Positions 25,120 through 33,055 of a DNA stretch of 64,000 bases are shown piece by piece. Each line of letters starts with the position of its first letter. Within the stretch, counting starts at the first letter, position 1. The DNA is from Fodinibius halophilus (lineage in GTDB: Bacteria; Bacteroidota; Rhodothermia; Balneolales; Balneolaceae): positions 1-64,000 of the forward strand of contig NZ_JAALLS010000001.1 in NCBI RefSeq assembly GCF_011059105.1, in the 5' to 3' direction. The translations under genes and the position numbers were made by a program. A model generated the notes under the pieces. It was not told where the DNA came from. It ran no database searches and worked only from the letters and a program-made list of their open reading frames with translations.

Positions 25120-26313
25120 TCAGTTTGTTTTATGAGATGATACATTTTTTTTGATGGAGGCAATGAGCACCTCGGCAAGAGTGGTTAAGTCTTCTTTACT
25201 AATAGTGAGGGGCGGCACTAAACGGATTATGTTGCCTTGCGTGCAGTTTGATAGAACACCGAGCTGCATCATCTCTTCTACTACTTGTCTTCCGTCAAAT
25301 GAGAGTTCAACCCCAATCATCAAGCCTTTACCCCGAATGTCAGTGACTTCGATAATTCCTGCACTTAGTTCAACAAGCAGATTTTTGAGAAAGCTACCTT
25401 TTTGGGCTGCCTGTTTAGTTAAGTTATCATCTATCACTGTGTTTAAAGCAGCGAGAGAGGCAGCACAAGCCAGGGGGTTGCCCCCGTAGGTACTGCCATG
25501 ATCGCCATAGCTCAGCGTTTCAGCCACTTTATCACTGCAAACCATTGCCCCAATTGGGAAGCCGCCGCCCATTGCTTTGGCCAAACCGATAATGTCCGGC
25601 TGTATGCCATAATGTTCAAATCCAAACATCTTTCCTGTCCGGGCAATGCCAGTTTGCACCTCATCTACAATAAGCAGAGCATCATGAGTGTTGCAAAGCT
25701 CTTCTACCTTATCCATAAATGGTTGTGAGGCTACATGCAGACCACCCGAGCCCTGAATGGATTCAATAACAACTCCGAGGGTTTGGTTATCAAAAGCATC
25801 GTCCAGGGCTTCCAGGTTATTCATGGGAATCTCTTTAAAGCCCTGTAGTAGCGGGTCATAGCCTTTGGAGTACTTATCCATACCCATGGATACCGTTGCC
25901 ATAGTACGGCCGTGGAAGGCATTGCTTATGGTTATGAGAGGACCATTTTTTTGATGGGCACGTGCATACCGACGAGCAGACTTCAGGCAGGCTTCCATAG
26001 CTTCCCCACCGCTGTTGCAGATGAAACCGCGATCTAACTCTGATAGCTCGGCCAAAAGTTCCAGCAGTTGCGCCTGAGGTTTACTGTAATAGAAGTTGGA
26101 GATATGCATCAGCTTTTCGACCTGTTCTTGCACGGCTTCTACCACATTGGGATGGCAGTGTCCCAGGCTGTTAACTGCAATACCTGCAAGGGCATCAAGG
26201 TATTTGTTGCCTTCGTCATCCCATAGGTAAGAACCGTTACCTTTCACCAGGGTAATAGGAAATCTATTGTAGACAGGAAGATGATATTTTTCTGTTAGTT
26301 GCTGGTAGTCCAT
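25120..26313 (-). CDS. argD: Acetylornithine/ornithine-type aminotransferase
   Basis: A 397-residue class-III PLP aminotransferase. Motifs: AGIAVNSLGHCHP (about residues 37-49), NSGGEAMEACLKSAR (about 94-108), FHGRTMATVS (about 130-139), LLIVDEVQTGIARTG (about 207-221) and the PLP lysine in GLAKAMGGGFPIGAM (about 237-251). It should transfer the amino group of N-acetylornithine in arginine synthesis, although ornithine or GABA use cannot be excluded. I chose the ATG at 26313 (MDYQQLTEKY) over an in-frame ATG at 26352, because the added N-terminus is unlike the family. No other arg gene is present. Confidence 0.87.
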   Translation of the reverse strand: MDYQQLTEKYHLPVYNRFPITLVKGNGSYLWDDEGNKYLDALAGIAVNSLGHCHPNVVEAVQEQVEKLMHISNFYYSKPQAQLLELLAELSELDRGFICNSGGEAMEACLKSARRYARAHQKNGPLITISNAFHGRTMATVSMGMDKYSKGYDPLLQGFKEIPMNNLEALDDAFDNQTLGVVIESIQGSGGLHVASQPFMDKVEELCNTHDALLIVDEVQTGIARTGKMFGFEHYGIQPDIIGLAKAMGGGFPIGAMVCSDKVAETLSYGDHGSTYGGNPLACAASLAALNTVIDDNLTKQAAQKGSFLKNLLVELSAGIIEVTDIRGKGLMIGVELSFDGRQVVEEMMQLGVLSNCTQGNIIRLVPPLTISKEDLTTLAEVLIASIKKNVSSHKTN

Positions 26314-26515
26314 AAGAAATAAAAATTGATTACTTAGATGGCAAAAAACCATCTAAGCCAGAACACATTTAATGTAGTATTGCATCAGTTAAATCACTGA
26401 CCAATAGTAATAAAAATTTTAGGGAACTATGAAACTTTACTGATTTACTTGCACATAATTCGAGATTAGAGTAATAAAATTTGAGGACAGAAAAGTTCCG
26501 CTTTTTTATTATCAG

Positions 26516-26643
26516 GGACCTTTGCAAAACCAGGCAGTCATCCTGAATGTAATGAAGGATCTCCCTTTCAACGGCAGCAGATGGATACTGGAGATTCTTC
26601 GACAAGCTCAGAATGACGAAATCAAAGGTTTTGCAAAGCCCTC
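26516..26643. mobile_element. MITE-like hairpin element flanked by TATCAG repeats
   Basis: A 128-bp element whose ends, CTTTGCAAAACC and GGTTTTGCAAAG, form a 12-bp perfect inverted repeat. An inner pair, GTCATCCTGAAT...CTCAGAATGAC, together with GGATCTCC/GGAGATTCTTC, continues the hairpin. The identical hexamer TATCAG lies directly outside both ends (26510-26515 and 26644-26649), as expected for a target-site duplication. It encodes no transposase, so it would need one acting in trans. Confidence 0.6.
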
Positions 26644-27792
26644 TATCAGTAGTATTAAATGAAATAAAAAAGCACTGAAAATAAGTTCGTTAAAAAGGTG
26701 CAAAAAATGTAGTAGCAGGATAAAATATTTACGTCAAAAAAAGTGATGCTGTTGGATGGTTTTAACAAATGGAATGAATGGAAAAAACACAGTGACAGAT
26801 GGTTTTTTTGAGGAGCTAAAAAAGAGTAAAAAGAAACGAAAAGGGCAGGGGGTAATAGTAATCATTTTGTTAGTCTATGTTGCCTTTTAATAGAGAAATT
26901 TTGAGTAAAATTGGAAGAGGATAAAACTGTAAAATAAGTGGGTATGGTGCGTAATTTTAAAAGGCTAATTAATGAAATAAGAAACGGAGGTTTTTACTGA
27001 TAGGTAAAGCTGAAAGAGTGCAAGTAACTGGTTGATAAGGAATAGTAATTGACCGAGGTGGGGAGGGGGATATTGTGGAAGACTGACAGGAAAAAGCAGA
27101 ATGGTTAACAGTTCCATAAAAGAAATAGTTGGACGAGAAATTTTTAAGAATGGTATGGAATAGGGTGGAGACTAGGTTCAAAAAGAGAAAATAATAGGTA
27201 GTAATTTCTCTTTTGGCATTTTGTCAGTCAAATAAAGAGCTAAGTATGAAAAACAGGTTGTTTTGTGTGTAATTTATTGTATGCCAATGGGTTACAGTTT
27301 TCTATATAAAAATTTTAGTGAAAGGAAGGTTTTATACGCTGTGAGCGCAATAATAATATTTGTCAATATCCATTTTTTAAGTACGGGATTGCATGCTAAT
27401 ATATTGCGCCACAATAATTTATAGGTATTGGTTAACTACTGGTGTTTCTTTTTAAGAAAGGAGTTTATGTGCCGGACTTAAATAAATTAGGAGGCTAGGA
27501 ATGGTATCTTGAAGATGTAAGTTTAGTTTTGGTTTTATATTTATGTAAGTCGATTAAAATCAATGGGTTATAGTAATTTATGTATTGGTTGTTTGGTTAC
27601 GATCAGGTCGGTTACCATTGCCTAAATAAATTAGGTTCACCCCTTATTTTTTGAGTTAGGACAATTTTACATGATAAATAAAAAGTTATTAAAATATTGT
27701 TATGCAATAATTTACAGCTATCAAGTAGAATAATAATAGTATTGAAGGGCAAGTTTTGGGCAGGATGGGACGGGGGCGGCTGAGTTTTCATC
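26644..27792. other. AT-rich non-coding island
   Basis: About 1.15 kb of visibly AT-rich sequence with no convincing gene. A short frame at 26756-26890 is listed separately. An inverted repeat GCGCAATA/TATTGCGC lies at 27345-27352 and 27402-27409. The rest shows purine-rich stretches and short poly-A or poly-T tracts. Base composition differs clearly from the genes on either side, suggesting a foreign or decayed segment. Confidence 0.5.
26756..26890 (+). CDS. Possible 44-residue tail-anchored peptide
   Basis: A short frame from ATG 26756 to TAA 26890. It has a polar N-terminus, a strongly basic stretch (KKSKKKRKGQG, about residues 22-32) and a hydrophobic end (VIVIILLVYVAF), a layout like a small tail-anchored membrane peptide. 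There is no good Shine-Dalgarno and no known relative. It lies in AT-rich DNA where such frames can arise by chance, so confidence is low. Confidence 0.2.
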   Translation: MVLTNGMNGKNTVTDGFFEELKKSKKKRKGQGVIVIILLVYVAF

Positions 27793-27828
27793 TAAAAAGA
27801 AAGGCTGTCGACCGATAAGCCGACAGCC
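27793..27828 (-). terminator. Rho-independent terminator of tex
   Basis: GGCTGTCG (27803-27810) and CGACAGCC (27821-27828) form a perfect 8-bp stem. On the minus strand it is followed by TTTCTTTTT. It lies 84 bp past the tex stop codon. Confidence 0.75.
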
Positions 27829-27911
27829 TAAACTGGAATGGTAAAAGTGATATTGTTAAGTAATCCAATTCAAAAAGTTGTCAAATTGAAATATTTAATT
27901 AGGCAACAATT

Positions 27912-30086
27912 TTAATCTACAAGTGACAATCCGATGCGGCCGCGTTCGAGGTCGAGTGAGACAATTGTCAACTTTAGAATGTCTCCGACAGCAACAACAT
28001 CATGAGGGTCTTCAACCTTTCGGTCGGCCATTTTTGAGATGTGTAAGAGGCCGTCTTGTTTCACTCCAATATCAACAAAAGCACCGAAGTCAACAACGTT
28101 TCTAACAGTGCCTTCAAGTACTTGTCCTTCGCTTAAATCTTCCATCTTCATGACGTCATCTCGGAGCACCGGTTTGGGTAGAGATTCACGCGGATCGCGA
28201 CCCGGCTTTTGAAGATTTTCAATGATCAATTCCAGGGTAGGAATTCCGACTTCAATCTGTTCGGCAACCTCTTCTTTATTGATGTTTTTAAGCTTCTCGG
28301 AAACGACTTCATTTTGTTCATTTAATTTGTCGAGATCGATCCCAAAAAGGTTGCACAGTTTTTCCGTTGCCTCGTAACTTTCCGGGTGAATTGCGGTGTT
28401 ATCTAAGGGGTTCTCCGATTCTGGAATTCTCATAAATCCGGCAGCCTGTTGAAAGCGAAATTCTCCCACACCGCGTATATCTTTAATCTCTTCGCGGTCC
28501 GAAAAGATGCCTTCATCTTCTCTTCGTTTTACGATGTTTTTGGCAACTCTTTTGCTGAGTCCGGAGATGTGCGAAAGCAGTGGGGCACTGGCTGTATTCA
28601 GATTTACTCCCACTTGGTTCACACAACTTTCCACTACGTCATCGAGCGATTGGGCCAGCTGATTTTGATTAACATCGTGCTGGTATAAGCCAACACCAAT
28701 AGATTTCGGATCAATTTTTACAAGCTCGGCCAGGGGATCGAGTACGCGGCGGGCAATAGAGATGTTTCCTCGCTGCGCTGCTTCCAGATCCGGAAACTCA
28801 TCAGCAGCTACTTTAGAAGCAGAGTAGACCGAAGCACCGGCCTCGTTGACGATCATATAGTTGAGTTCTTCGTCAGGGTGCTTCTCTTTTCGCTTTTGGA
28901 TGAAGTTGGCCACTATCTGTTCGGTTTCACGACTGGCCGTGCCGTTACCAATAGCAATAAGATTGACATCATATTTGTCAATATATGTTCGAAATACCTC
29001 TTCAGCTTCCGCTACTTTCTTTTGGGGAGGGGTTGGATAGGTTGTTGTGCCCTCAAGGTATTTGCCTGTTTCGTCTACTACGGCAACTTTGCAACCCGAG
29101 CGATATGCTGGATCAATACCCATCACCACTTTGTGATCAAGCGGTGGTTGCATAAGCAAATTGGAGAGGTTGGTAGCAAAGGTTTCTATGGCATGTTCAT
29201 CAGCTTTATCAGTGAGCATATTACGCAATTCGCGCTCCAGAGAAGGGAACAAGAGGCGCTTGTAGGCATCTTCAACGGCATCTTGCAGATGTGGGGTGAA
29301 GATACTCATATCATTATTAATCACTACATCATCGATACTTTCGAGGGTTCGATCTTCCCAGAGTTCAACATCCACAAACAGAATATTCTCGCGCTCTCCT
29401 CTGTTGATGGCCAGGATCTGGTAGGGCTTTAAGTATTTGGCCTTTTGAGAGAAGTCATAATAATCTTCAAAGTTGGTACGATCCTCAACGGCAGGATTTT
29501 TCTCCGTTTTGATAACCGCGTGTTCCTGGAAGATATCGCGTAGTTTCTCGCGGACCTCCGCCGATTCGTTAATCCACTCGGCTACAATATCGAGGGCACC
29601 GTCCATGGCATCTTCAGCAGATTCTACTTCGTTTTCATCATCAACGAATTCAGCGGCATGCTCCATCGGGGTACCGCTTTCGATCTCTTGCTCCCAAATT
29701 CGCTCGGCAAGTGGCTCCAGCCCTTTCTCCTTGGCCATGTCGCCTTTGGTGCGTCGCTTCGGTTTATAAGGCAAATAGAGATCCTCAAGCGTATTGAGAT
29801 CGGTGCAAGCTTTTATCTTCTCTTCAAGCTCTTCGGTGAGTTTGTCTTGCTCATCAATGGTCTTGAGGATCGTCTTCTTGCGATCTTCGAGCGTGCGGTG
29901 GAATTCCAGTTTGTCGCGGACACTACGGATCTGCTCCTCGTCAAGTCCACCTGTTGCCTCTTGCCGGTAACGGGCCAAAAAGGGTACAGTAGCACCATCA
30001 TCCAAGAAGTTGGCAACGGATTTTACTTGTTTGGATTTGAGGTTCAGTTCCGAAGCAATACTGCTAAAAATCTGTGATTCTGTCAT
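27912..30086 (-). CDS. tex: Tex-family S1 RNA-binding transcription accessory protein
   Basis: A 724-residue Tex/YhgF protein. It has an N-terminal helical domain (ATVPFLARYRQEATGGLDE near residues 30-48), an RNase-H-like YqgF domain (VMGIDPAYRSGCKVAVVD, about 323-340), a helix-hairpin-helix region (NVGVNLNTASAPLL, then ISGLSKRVAKNIV, about 495-530) and a C-terminal S1 domain (about 645-715: GQVLEGTVRNVVDFGAFVDIG). It is a nucleic-acid-binding cytoplasmic protein linked to transcription. Length is close to the usual 720-780. It is monocistronic with its own terminator. Confidence 0.95.
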   Translation of the reverse strand: MTESQIFSSIASELNLKSKQVKSVANFLDDGATVPFLARYRQEATGGLDEEQIRSVRDKLEFHRTLEDRKKTILKTIDEQDKLTEELEEKIKACTDLNTLEDLYLPYKPKRRTKGDMAKEKGLEPLAERIWEQEIESGTPMEHAAEFVDDENEVESAEDAMDGALDIVAEWINESAEVREKLRDIFQEHAVIKTEKNPAVEDRTNFEDYYDFSQKAKYLKPYQILAINRGERENILFVDVELWEDRTLESIDDVVINNDMSIFTPHLQDAVEDAYKRLLFPSLERELRNMLTDKADEHAIETFATNLSNLLMQPPLDHKVVMGIDPAYRSGCKVAVVDETGKYLEGTTTYPTPPQKKVAEAEEVFRTYIDKYDVNLIAIGNGTASRETEQIVANFIQKRKEKHPDEELNYMIVNEAGASVYSASKVAADEFPDLEAAQRGNISIARRVLDPLAELVKIDPKSIGVGLYQHDVNQNQLAQSLDDVVESCVNQVGVNLNTASAPLLSHISGLSKRVAKNIVKRREDEGIFSDREEIKDIRGVGEFRFQQAAGFMRIPESENPLDNTAIHPESYEATEKLCNLFGIDLDKLNEQNEVVSEKLKNINKEEVAEQIEVGIPTLELIIENLQKPGRDPRESLPKPVLRDDVMKMEDLSEGQVLEGTVRNVVDFGAFVDIGVKQDGLLHISKMADRKVEDPHDVVAVGDILKLTIVSLDLERGRIGLSLVD

Positions 30087-30283
30087 TCTAGAGATTGGAT
30101 GTTTGGGGTTGTCGGCTGCACAAAATGTGAAGTAGTTTGATGTTTTAGCAGCCCTTCAATGAAAATGTTTGAGTTATACTGTTAGCATCAGCAATTAAAA
30201 TACACAATATTTATTCTGATTTCTGCATGCTGAGGCCTATATTTTGCATGGAGAAAATAATCACATAAAGCCTTTATGTACAC

Positions 30284-31060
30284 ATGAATTTTGATCTTGA
30301 TACGATTCACCGGGCAGCTATAGAAATCGCCAAAAACGGTGGTGACCATACGTTAAATTATTTCAACCGTTCTTTTGATGTGGAGCGCAAAGCAGATGAT
30401 TCTCCGGTAACGGTAGCAGATCGGGAGGCAGAATCGATAATGAGAGAGAATATTGCCAACCAGTTTCCGGACCATGGTATTGTGGGCGAAGAGCACGGGA
30501 AAGATAATGAAGAGAGTAGCGTACAGTGGATTTTAGATCCTATTGACGGCACCAAGTCGTTTATCCATGGTGTGCCACTTTATACTACTTTAATTGGTGT
30601 TGTTGTGGATGATGAGCCGGTCGTAGGAGTTATTTATGCCCCGGCTCTGGATGAGCTTTGTGATGCTGCTCAAGGTAAAGGTGCCCGTCTTAACGGCGAA
30701 GAATGTCGTGTTCGGTCATGTGATGATCTTGCTAAGGCCAGCTTTATGAGCACCGATGCTTATACAGCAGCTGAGTTTGATTATGGAGATGCTTTTAATG
30801 AACTGCTTGATAAAAGCCGTATCCACCGAACCTGGGGCGATGCCTATGGACATATGCTTGTGGCTACCGGTCGAGCCGATTTGATGTTTGATCCTATTTT
30901 AAATATTTGGGATGCTGCGCCCCTGTTAACGATTCTGCGAGAGGCGGGAGGGATTTTTTCTGATACCGATGGTAATGAAACCATCCAGTCGGGGAACGGC
31001 TTTTCGTGCAGTCGAGAACTGCTACCGGATGTACTAGAGGTTTTTGAAAAGAATACCTAA
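30284..31060 (+). CDS. Inositol-monophosphatase-family phosphatase (histidinol-phosphatase-like)
   Basis: A 258-residue Mg-dependent phosphatase. Metal-binding motifs: GEEHG (about residues 68-72), WILDPIDGTKSFIHG (about 83-97) and a C-terminal IWDAAPLLTILREAGG (about 208-223). The sequence TKSFIHGVPLYTTLIGVV and the GDAYGHMLVATGRADLMFDP segment are typical of the HisN type that removes phosphate from L-histidinol phosphate. Inositol or other sugar phosphates are possible alternatives. No his genes are nearby. It is divergent from tex. Confidence 0.85.
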   Translation: MNFDLDTIHRAAIEIAKNGGDHTLNYFNRSFDVERKADDSPVTVADREAESIMRENIANQFPDHGIVGEEHGKDNEESSVQWILDPIDGTKSFIHGVPLYTTLIGVVVDDEPVVGVIYAPALDELCDAAQGKGARLNGEECRVRSCDDLAKASFMSTDAYTAAEFDYGDAFNELLDKSRIHRTWGDAYGHMLVATGRADLMFDPILNIWDAAPLLTILREAGGIFSDTDGNETIQSGNGFSCSRELLPDVLEVFEKNT

Positions 31061-31162
31061 TGGGCAGGTTTGATAGTTGATTCTCAATATTAAACCAATA
31101 ACCAACTAACTGATCTTTCCCAAGCTTTCGCCCCAGCCCCCCGTTTTTAAACCCCTATTAAA

Positions 31163-31404
31163 AGCAATGTCACTGCGCCGTGCCCCGTTTTACGGGGAGG
31201 GACTTCGGTGATTGTTCGGAAGACCGCGGCAGTCTCCTATTCTTAGCTTGCGAAGTGCGCCGAAGCCATACCTTCACTCAAAAACTTCGACAGCGTTCAG
31301 GTCGGCGTAGGTGTTCGTAGGACCTAAAGGGGATCCTTTAACCCATCGAGTAGCTATGTCAAGGAGATCGCCGCGTTTCGTTTCACTTCTCTCGCGATGA
31401 CAGG
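31163..31404. repeat. Dispersed repeat module A, copy 3 (with insert)
   Basis: It begins GCAATGTCACTGCG, has the shared GGAAGACCGCGGCAGTCTCC core and closes with CTCTCGCGATGACAGG. It is longer than copy 2 because extra sequence lies between the two arms, and it has a GCCCCGTTTTACGGGG hairpin near its left end. Confidence 0.65.
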
Positions 31405-31419
31405 CGTTGATAGGGCAAG

Positions 31420-31525
31420 AAAGAGTCCTTCTTGTGGCTGTAACGCAGATGGTACTGCCAACGTAAACCGAAGGAGGTGCAGCTATGCGCCTCGAAGTTT
31501 TAACGTAGTGGTGGAGAATGATCAC
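31420..31525 (+). repeat. Repeat module B, copy 4
   Basis: AAGGAGGTGCAGCT precedes an ATG at 31485 with the frame MRLEVLT and TAG at 31508. It is the first of the tandem pair. Confidence 0.7.
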
Positions 31526-31540
31526 TTCACATTTCATTTA

Positions 31541-31565
31541 TAGCGCGAGCGTCTCGCTCGTGCTA
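31541..31565. repeat. Palindromic repeat module C, copy 7
   Basis: A palindrome with the GCGAGCG-TCT-CGCTCG core flanked by TAGC and GCTA, nearly identical to copies at 1016 and 7879. A degraded equivalent sits at about 31918-31942 in the second tandem unit. Confidence 0.7.
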
Positions 31566-31607
31566 TGTTGCCTTATGAATTACCGCTAGACCTTGCTCAA
31601 CGGGTAC

Positions 31608-31625
31608 ACGGTCAGGGATGACCGT
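31608..31625. repeat. Palindromic repeat module D, copy 3
   Basis: ACGGTCA-GGGA-TGACCGT followed by GCTACATTA. It lies 375 bp before copy 4. Confidence 0.7.
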
Positions 31626-31638
31626 GCTACATTAGAGT

Positions 31639-31776
31639 GCCCGATAAGGCGTAATCAATCTCCCACTACTACGCAGAAGGCTTTGTAGAGCAAGCTAAAT
31701 CCCTCTCCTCCACCTGTACACCGAAACTTCAGTGTAGGTGTAAGAGGGACTTTATTAGATGCTCCTTTCATGCATT
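31639..31776. repeat. Repeat module E, copy 1
   Basis: A 138-bp segment from GCCCGATAAGGCG to CTTTCATGCAT that recurs almost unchanged at 32013-32150. It contains the inverted pair CACCTGTACACC / GGTGTAAGAGGG and shows no frame of note. Confidence 0.75.
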
Positions 31777-31800
31777 AAAATCTGCTTCTTGAAATCTTGC

Positions 31801-31903
31801 GTTCCTCCTTGTGGCTATAACCATGATAGGTTTAGGAATGTGAACTGAAGGAGGAGCAGCTATGCGCCTCGAAGTTTCAACGTAGTGGCGGAGGATGATT
31901 ACT
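31801..31903 (+). repeat. Repeat module B, copy 5
   Basis: GAAGGAGGAGCAGCT precedes an ATG at 31862. The frame reads MRLEVST, with one Leu-to-Ser change, and ends in TAG at 31885. It is the second of the tandem pair. Confidence 0.7.
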
Positions 31904-31982
31904 TTAATTTTACTTATAAGGTGAGCGTCCCGTCCGTGCTATATTAATTTATGATTTGCCACAGGAGTTGTTTAATGGGCAT

Positions 31983-32000
31983 ACGGTCAAGGATGACCGT
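31983..32000. repeat. Palindromic repeat module D, copy 4
   Basis: ACGGTCA-AGGA-TGACCGT followed by GCTACATTATAGTGCCC, matching copy 3 on both sides. Confidence 0.7.
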
Positions 32001-32012
32001 GCTACATTATAG

Positions 32013-32150
32013 TGCCCGATAAGGCGTAATCAATCTCCCACTACTACGCACAAGGCTTTGTTGAGCAAGCTAAATCCCTCTTCTCCACCTGCACACCGAA
32101 ACTTCAGTGTAGGGGTAAGAGGGACTTTATTAGATGCTCCTTTCATGCAT
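32013..32150. repeat. Repeat module E, copy 2
   Basis: The second copy of the segment at 31639-31776, differing at a few scattered positions only, which implies a recent duplication of the whole B-C-D-E unit. Confidence 0.75.
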
Positions 32151-32222
32151 TGAAACGATATAAGGAGACTCTAATTACTCAGCTGACGGACAGAATGGCA
32201 TCACTTTTGTTAGATAAACAGC

Positions 32223-32342
32223 GGAGACTCCCCGGTCTATTTTATAGCTATATTAGTTGGAAATACTGATTCTGAATTCTGAATCCTGAGTTTTGAATTC
32301 AGAATTCTCACGGTGCTCAAAATAACAAGCCGGGGAGTCTCC
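32223..32342. repeat. Inverted-repeat element with 13-bp perfect ends
   Basis: GGAGACTCCCCGG (32223-32235) and CCGGGGAGTCTCC (32330-32342) are perfect inverted copies. Nested inside are GAATTCTGAAT (32274-32284) and ATTCAGAATTC (32297-32307). The 120-bp unit can fold into a long hairpin and encodes nothing. It lies just past the 3' end of the fatty acid hydroxylase gene, so it could also act as a transcript end. Confidence 0.6.
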
Positions 32343-32370
32343 CAAGTCTCTTTTGGGTATTCTTGCACTA

Positions 32371-32994
32371 TTAAGCATCAGCGGGTGGCATAGTGCCAAA
32401 AATTCGGTCCCATAGGGTGGTTGAGATACCAAATGCTTTTTCAGGATATTTGTAGTGATGCAGCGAGTGGTGCCTGTACTGCGATTTAAGAAAAGAGGGG
32501 ACCGGCGGTGTGTGGGTTAGATAGTGGATACGTGTATATAGTAAATAACCTGTTACGAAACCGGGCATAAAAATATAGGCGTAGTTTCCTAGGAGAAGTA
32601 AGAAGAAGCCGTATAAGAGAGCAATAATCATGAGGCCGGGTACCGGAGGCATAATAATGCGATCCTTATCACGGGGATATTCATGGTGAATACCATGGAA
32701 CGTATAGGCTAGCTTGGAAGCAATTTTTGAGTTGGGAAAGTATTCATCGATGTGGAATAAGTACCGATGGGCAAAATACTCAAAGAACGTCCAGAAAAAG
32801 ATGGCACCGAAATATATTAAGCCGCCAACCCAAAAAGAATTGACCACCTGCATTTGCCAGCCAATTACCAATAAGGTAATAACAGCTAACGTATAAATAA
32901 TTGCTGAAATGTATGGCGGCGATTTTGTTAATGGTTCTAAGAACGAGTTTTCAAAAATATGACCTTGACCTTCTTCTTTAATTTCTCTGTGCAT
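32371..32994 (-). CDS. Fatty acid hydroxylase/sterol desaturase family protein
   Basis: A 207-residue integral membrane di-iron enzyme. The histidine clusters are HRYLFH (about residues 76-81), HGIHHEYP (about 99-106), HYLTHTP (about 156-162) and HHSLHHY (about 175-181). Four hydrophobic segments surround them. The arrangement is that of Scs7/FA2H-type fatty acid 2-hydroxylases, which hydroxylate the alpha carbon of acyl chains in sphingolipids or sulfonolipids. The cytochrome b5 domain of eukaryotic homologues is absent, as usual in bacteria. It lies downstream of a sulfotransferase gene on the same strand. Confidence 0.88.
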   Translation of the reverse strand: MHREIKEEGQGHIFENSFLEPLTKSPPYISAIIYTLAVITLLVIGWQMQVVNSFWVGGLIYFGAIFFWTFFEYFAHRYLFHIDEYFPNSKIASKLAYTFHGIHHEYPRDKDRIIMPPVPGLMIIALLYGFFLLLLGNYAYIFMPGFVTGYLLYTRIHYLTHTPPVPSFLKSQYRHHSLHHYKYPEKAFGISTTLWDRIFGTMPPADA

Positions 32995-33055
32995 AGCTTA
33001 GAATATTTTTTTGAATAGTTGCTTTATGAGTATAAATAAACAAACTCACATTATC

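Larger units (their letters stand above)
31061..32370. other. Intergenic repeat block 3
   Basis: About 1.3 kb without a credible gene. It contains module A (31163-31404), then two tandem copies (about 31430-31776 and 31803-32150) of a unit made of modules B, C, D and E, and finally an inverted-repeat element at 32223-32342. A minus-strand frame at 31274-31537 crosses repeat modules and is not credible. Confidence 0.7.

Noticed and set aside
26369-26605. Minus-strand frame of 78 codons
   Set aside because: It runs through the MITE-like hairpin and adjacent AT-rich sequence and has no protein-like composition.
26969-27181. Minus-strand frame of 70 codons in the AT-rich island
   Set aside because: Composition and position look random; no ribosome-binding site or conserved feature.
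27421-27495. Very short frame ending VPDLNKLGG, resembling a double-glycine leader
   Set aside because: Only about 20 codons in AT-rich DNA, with a stop directly after GG and no peptide exporter or modification gene nearby.
31274-31537. Minus-strand frame of 87 codons
   Set aside because: It crosses repeat modules A and B and depends on their palindromes; no family resemblance.
31430-32150. CRISPR-like array
   Set aside because: Only two large tandem units of about 375 bp, no short direct repeats with unique spacers and no cas genes.
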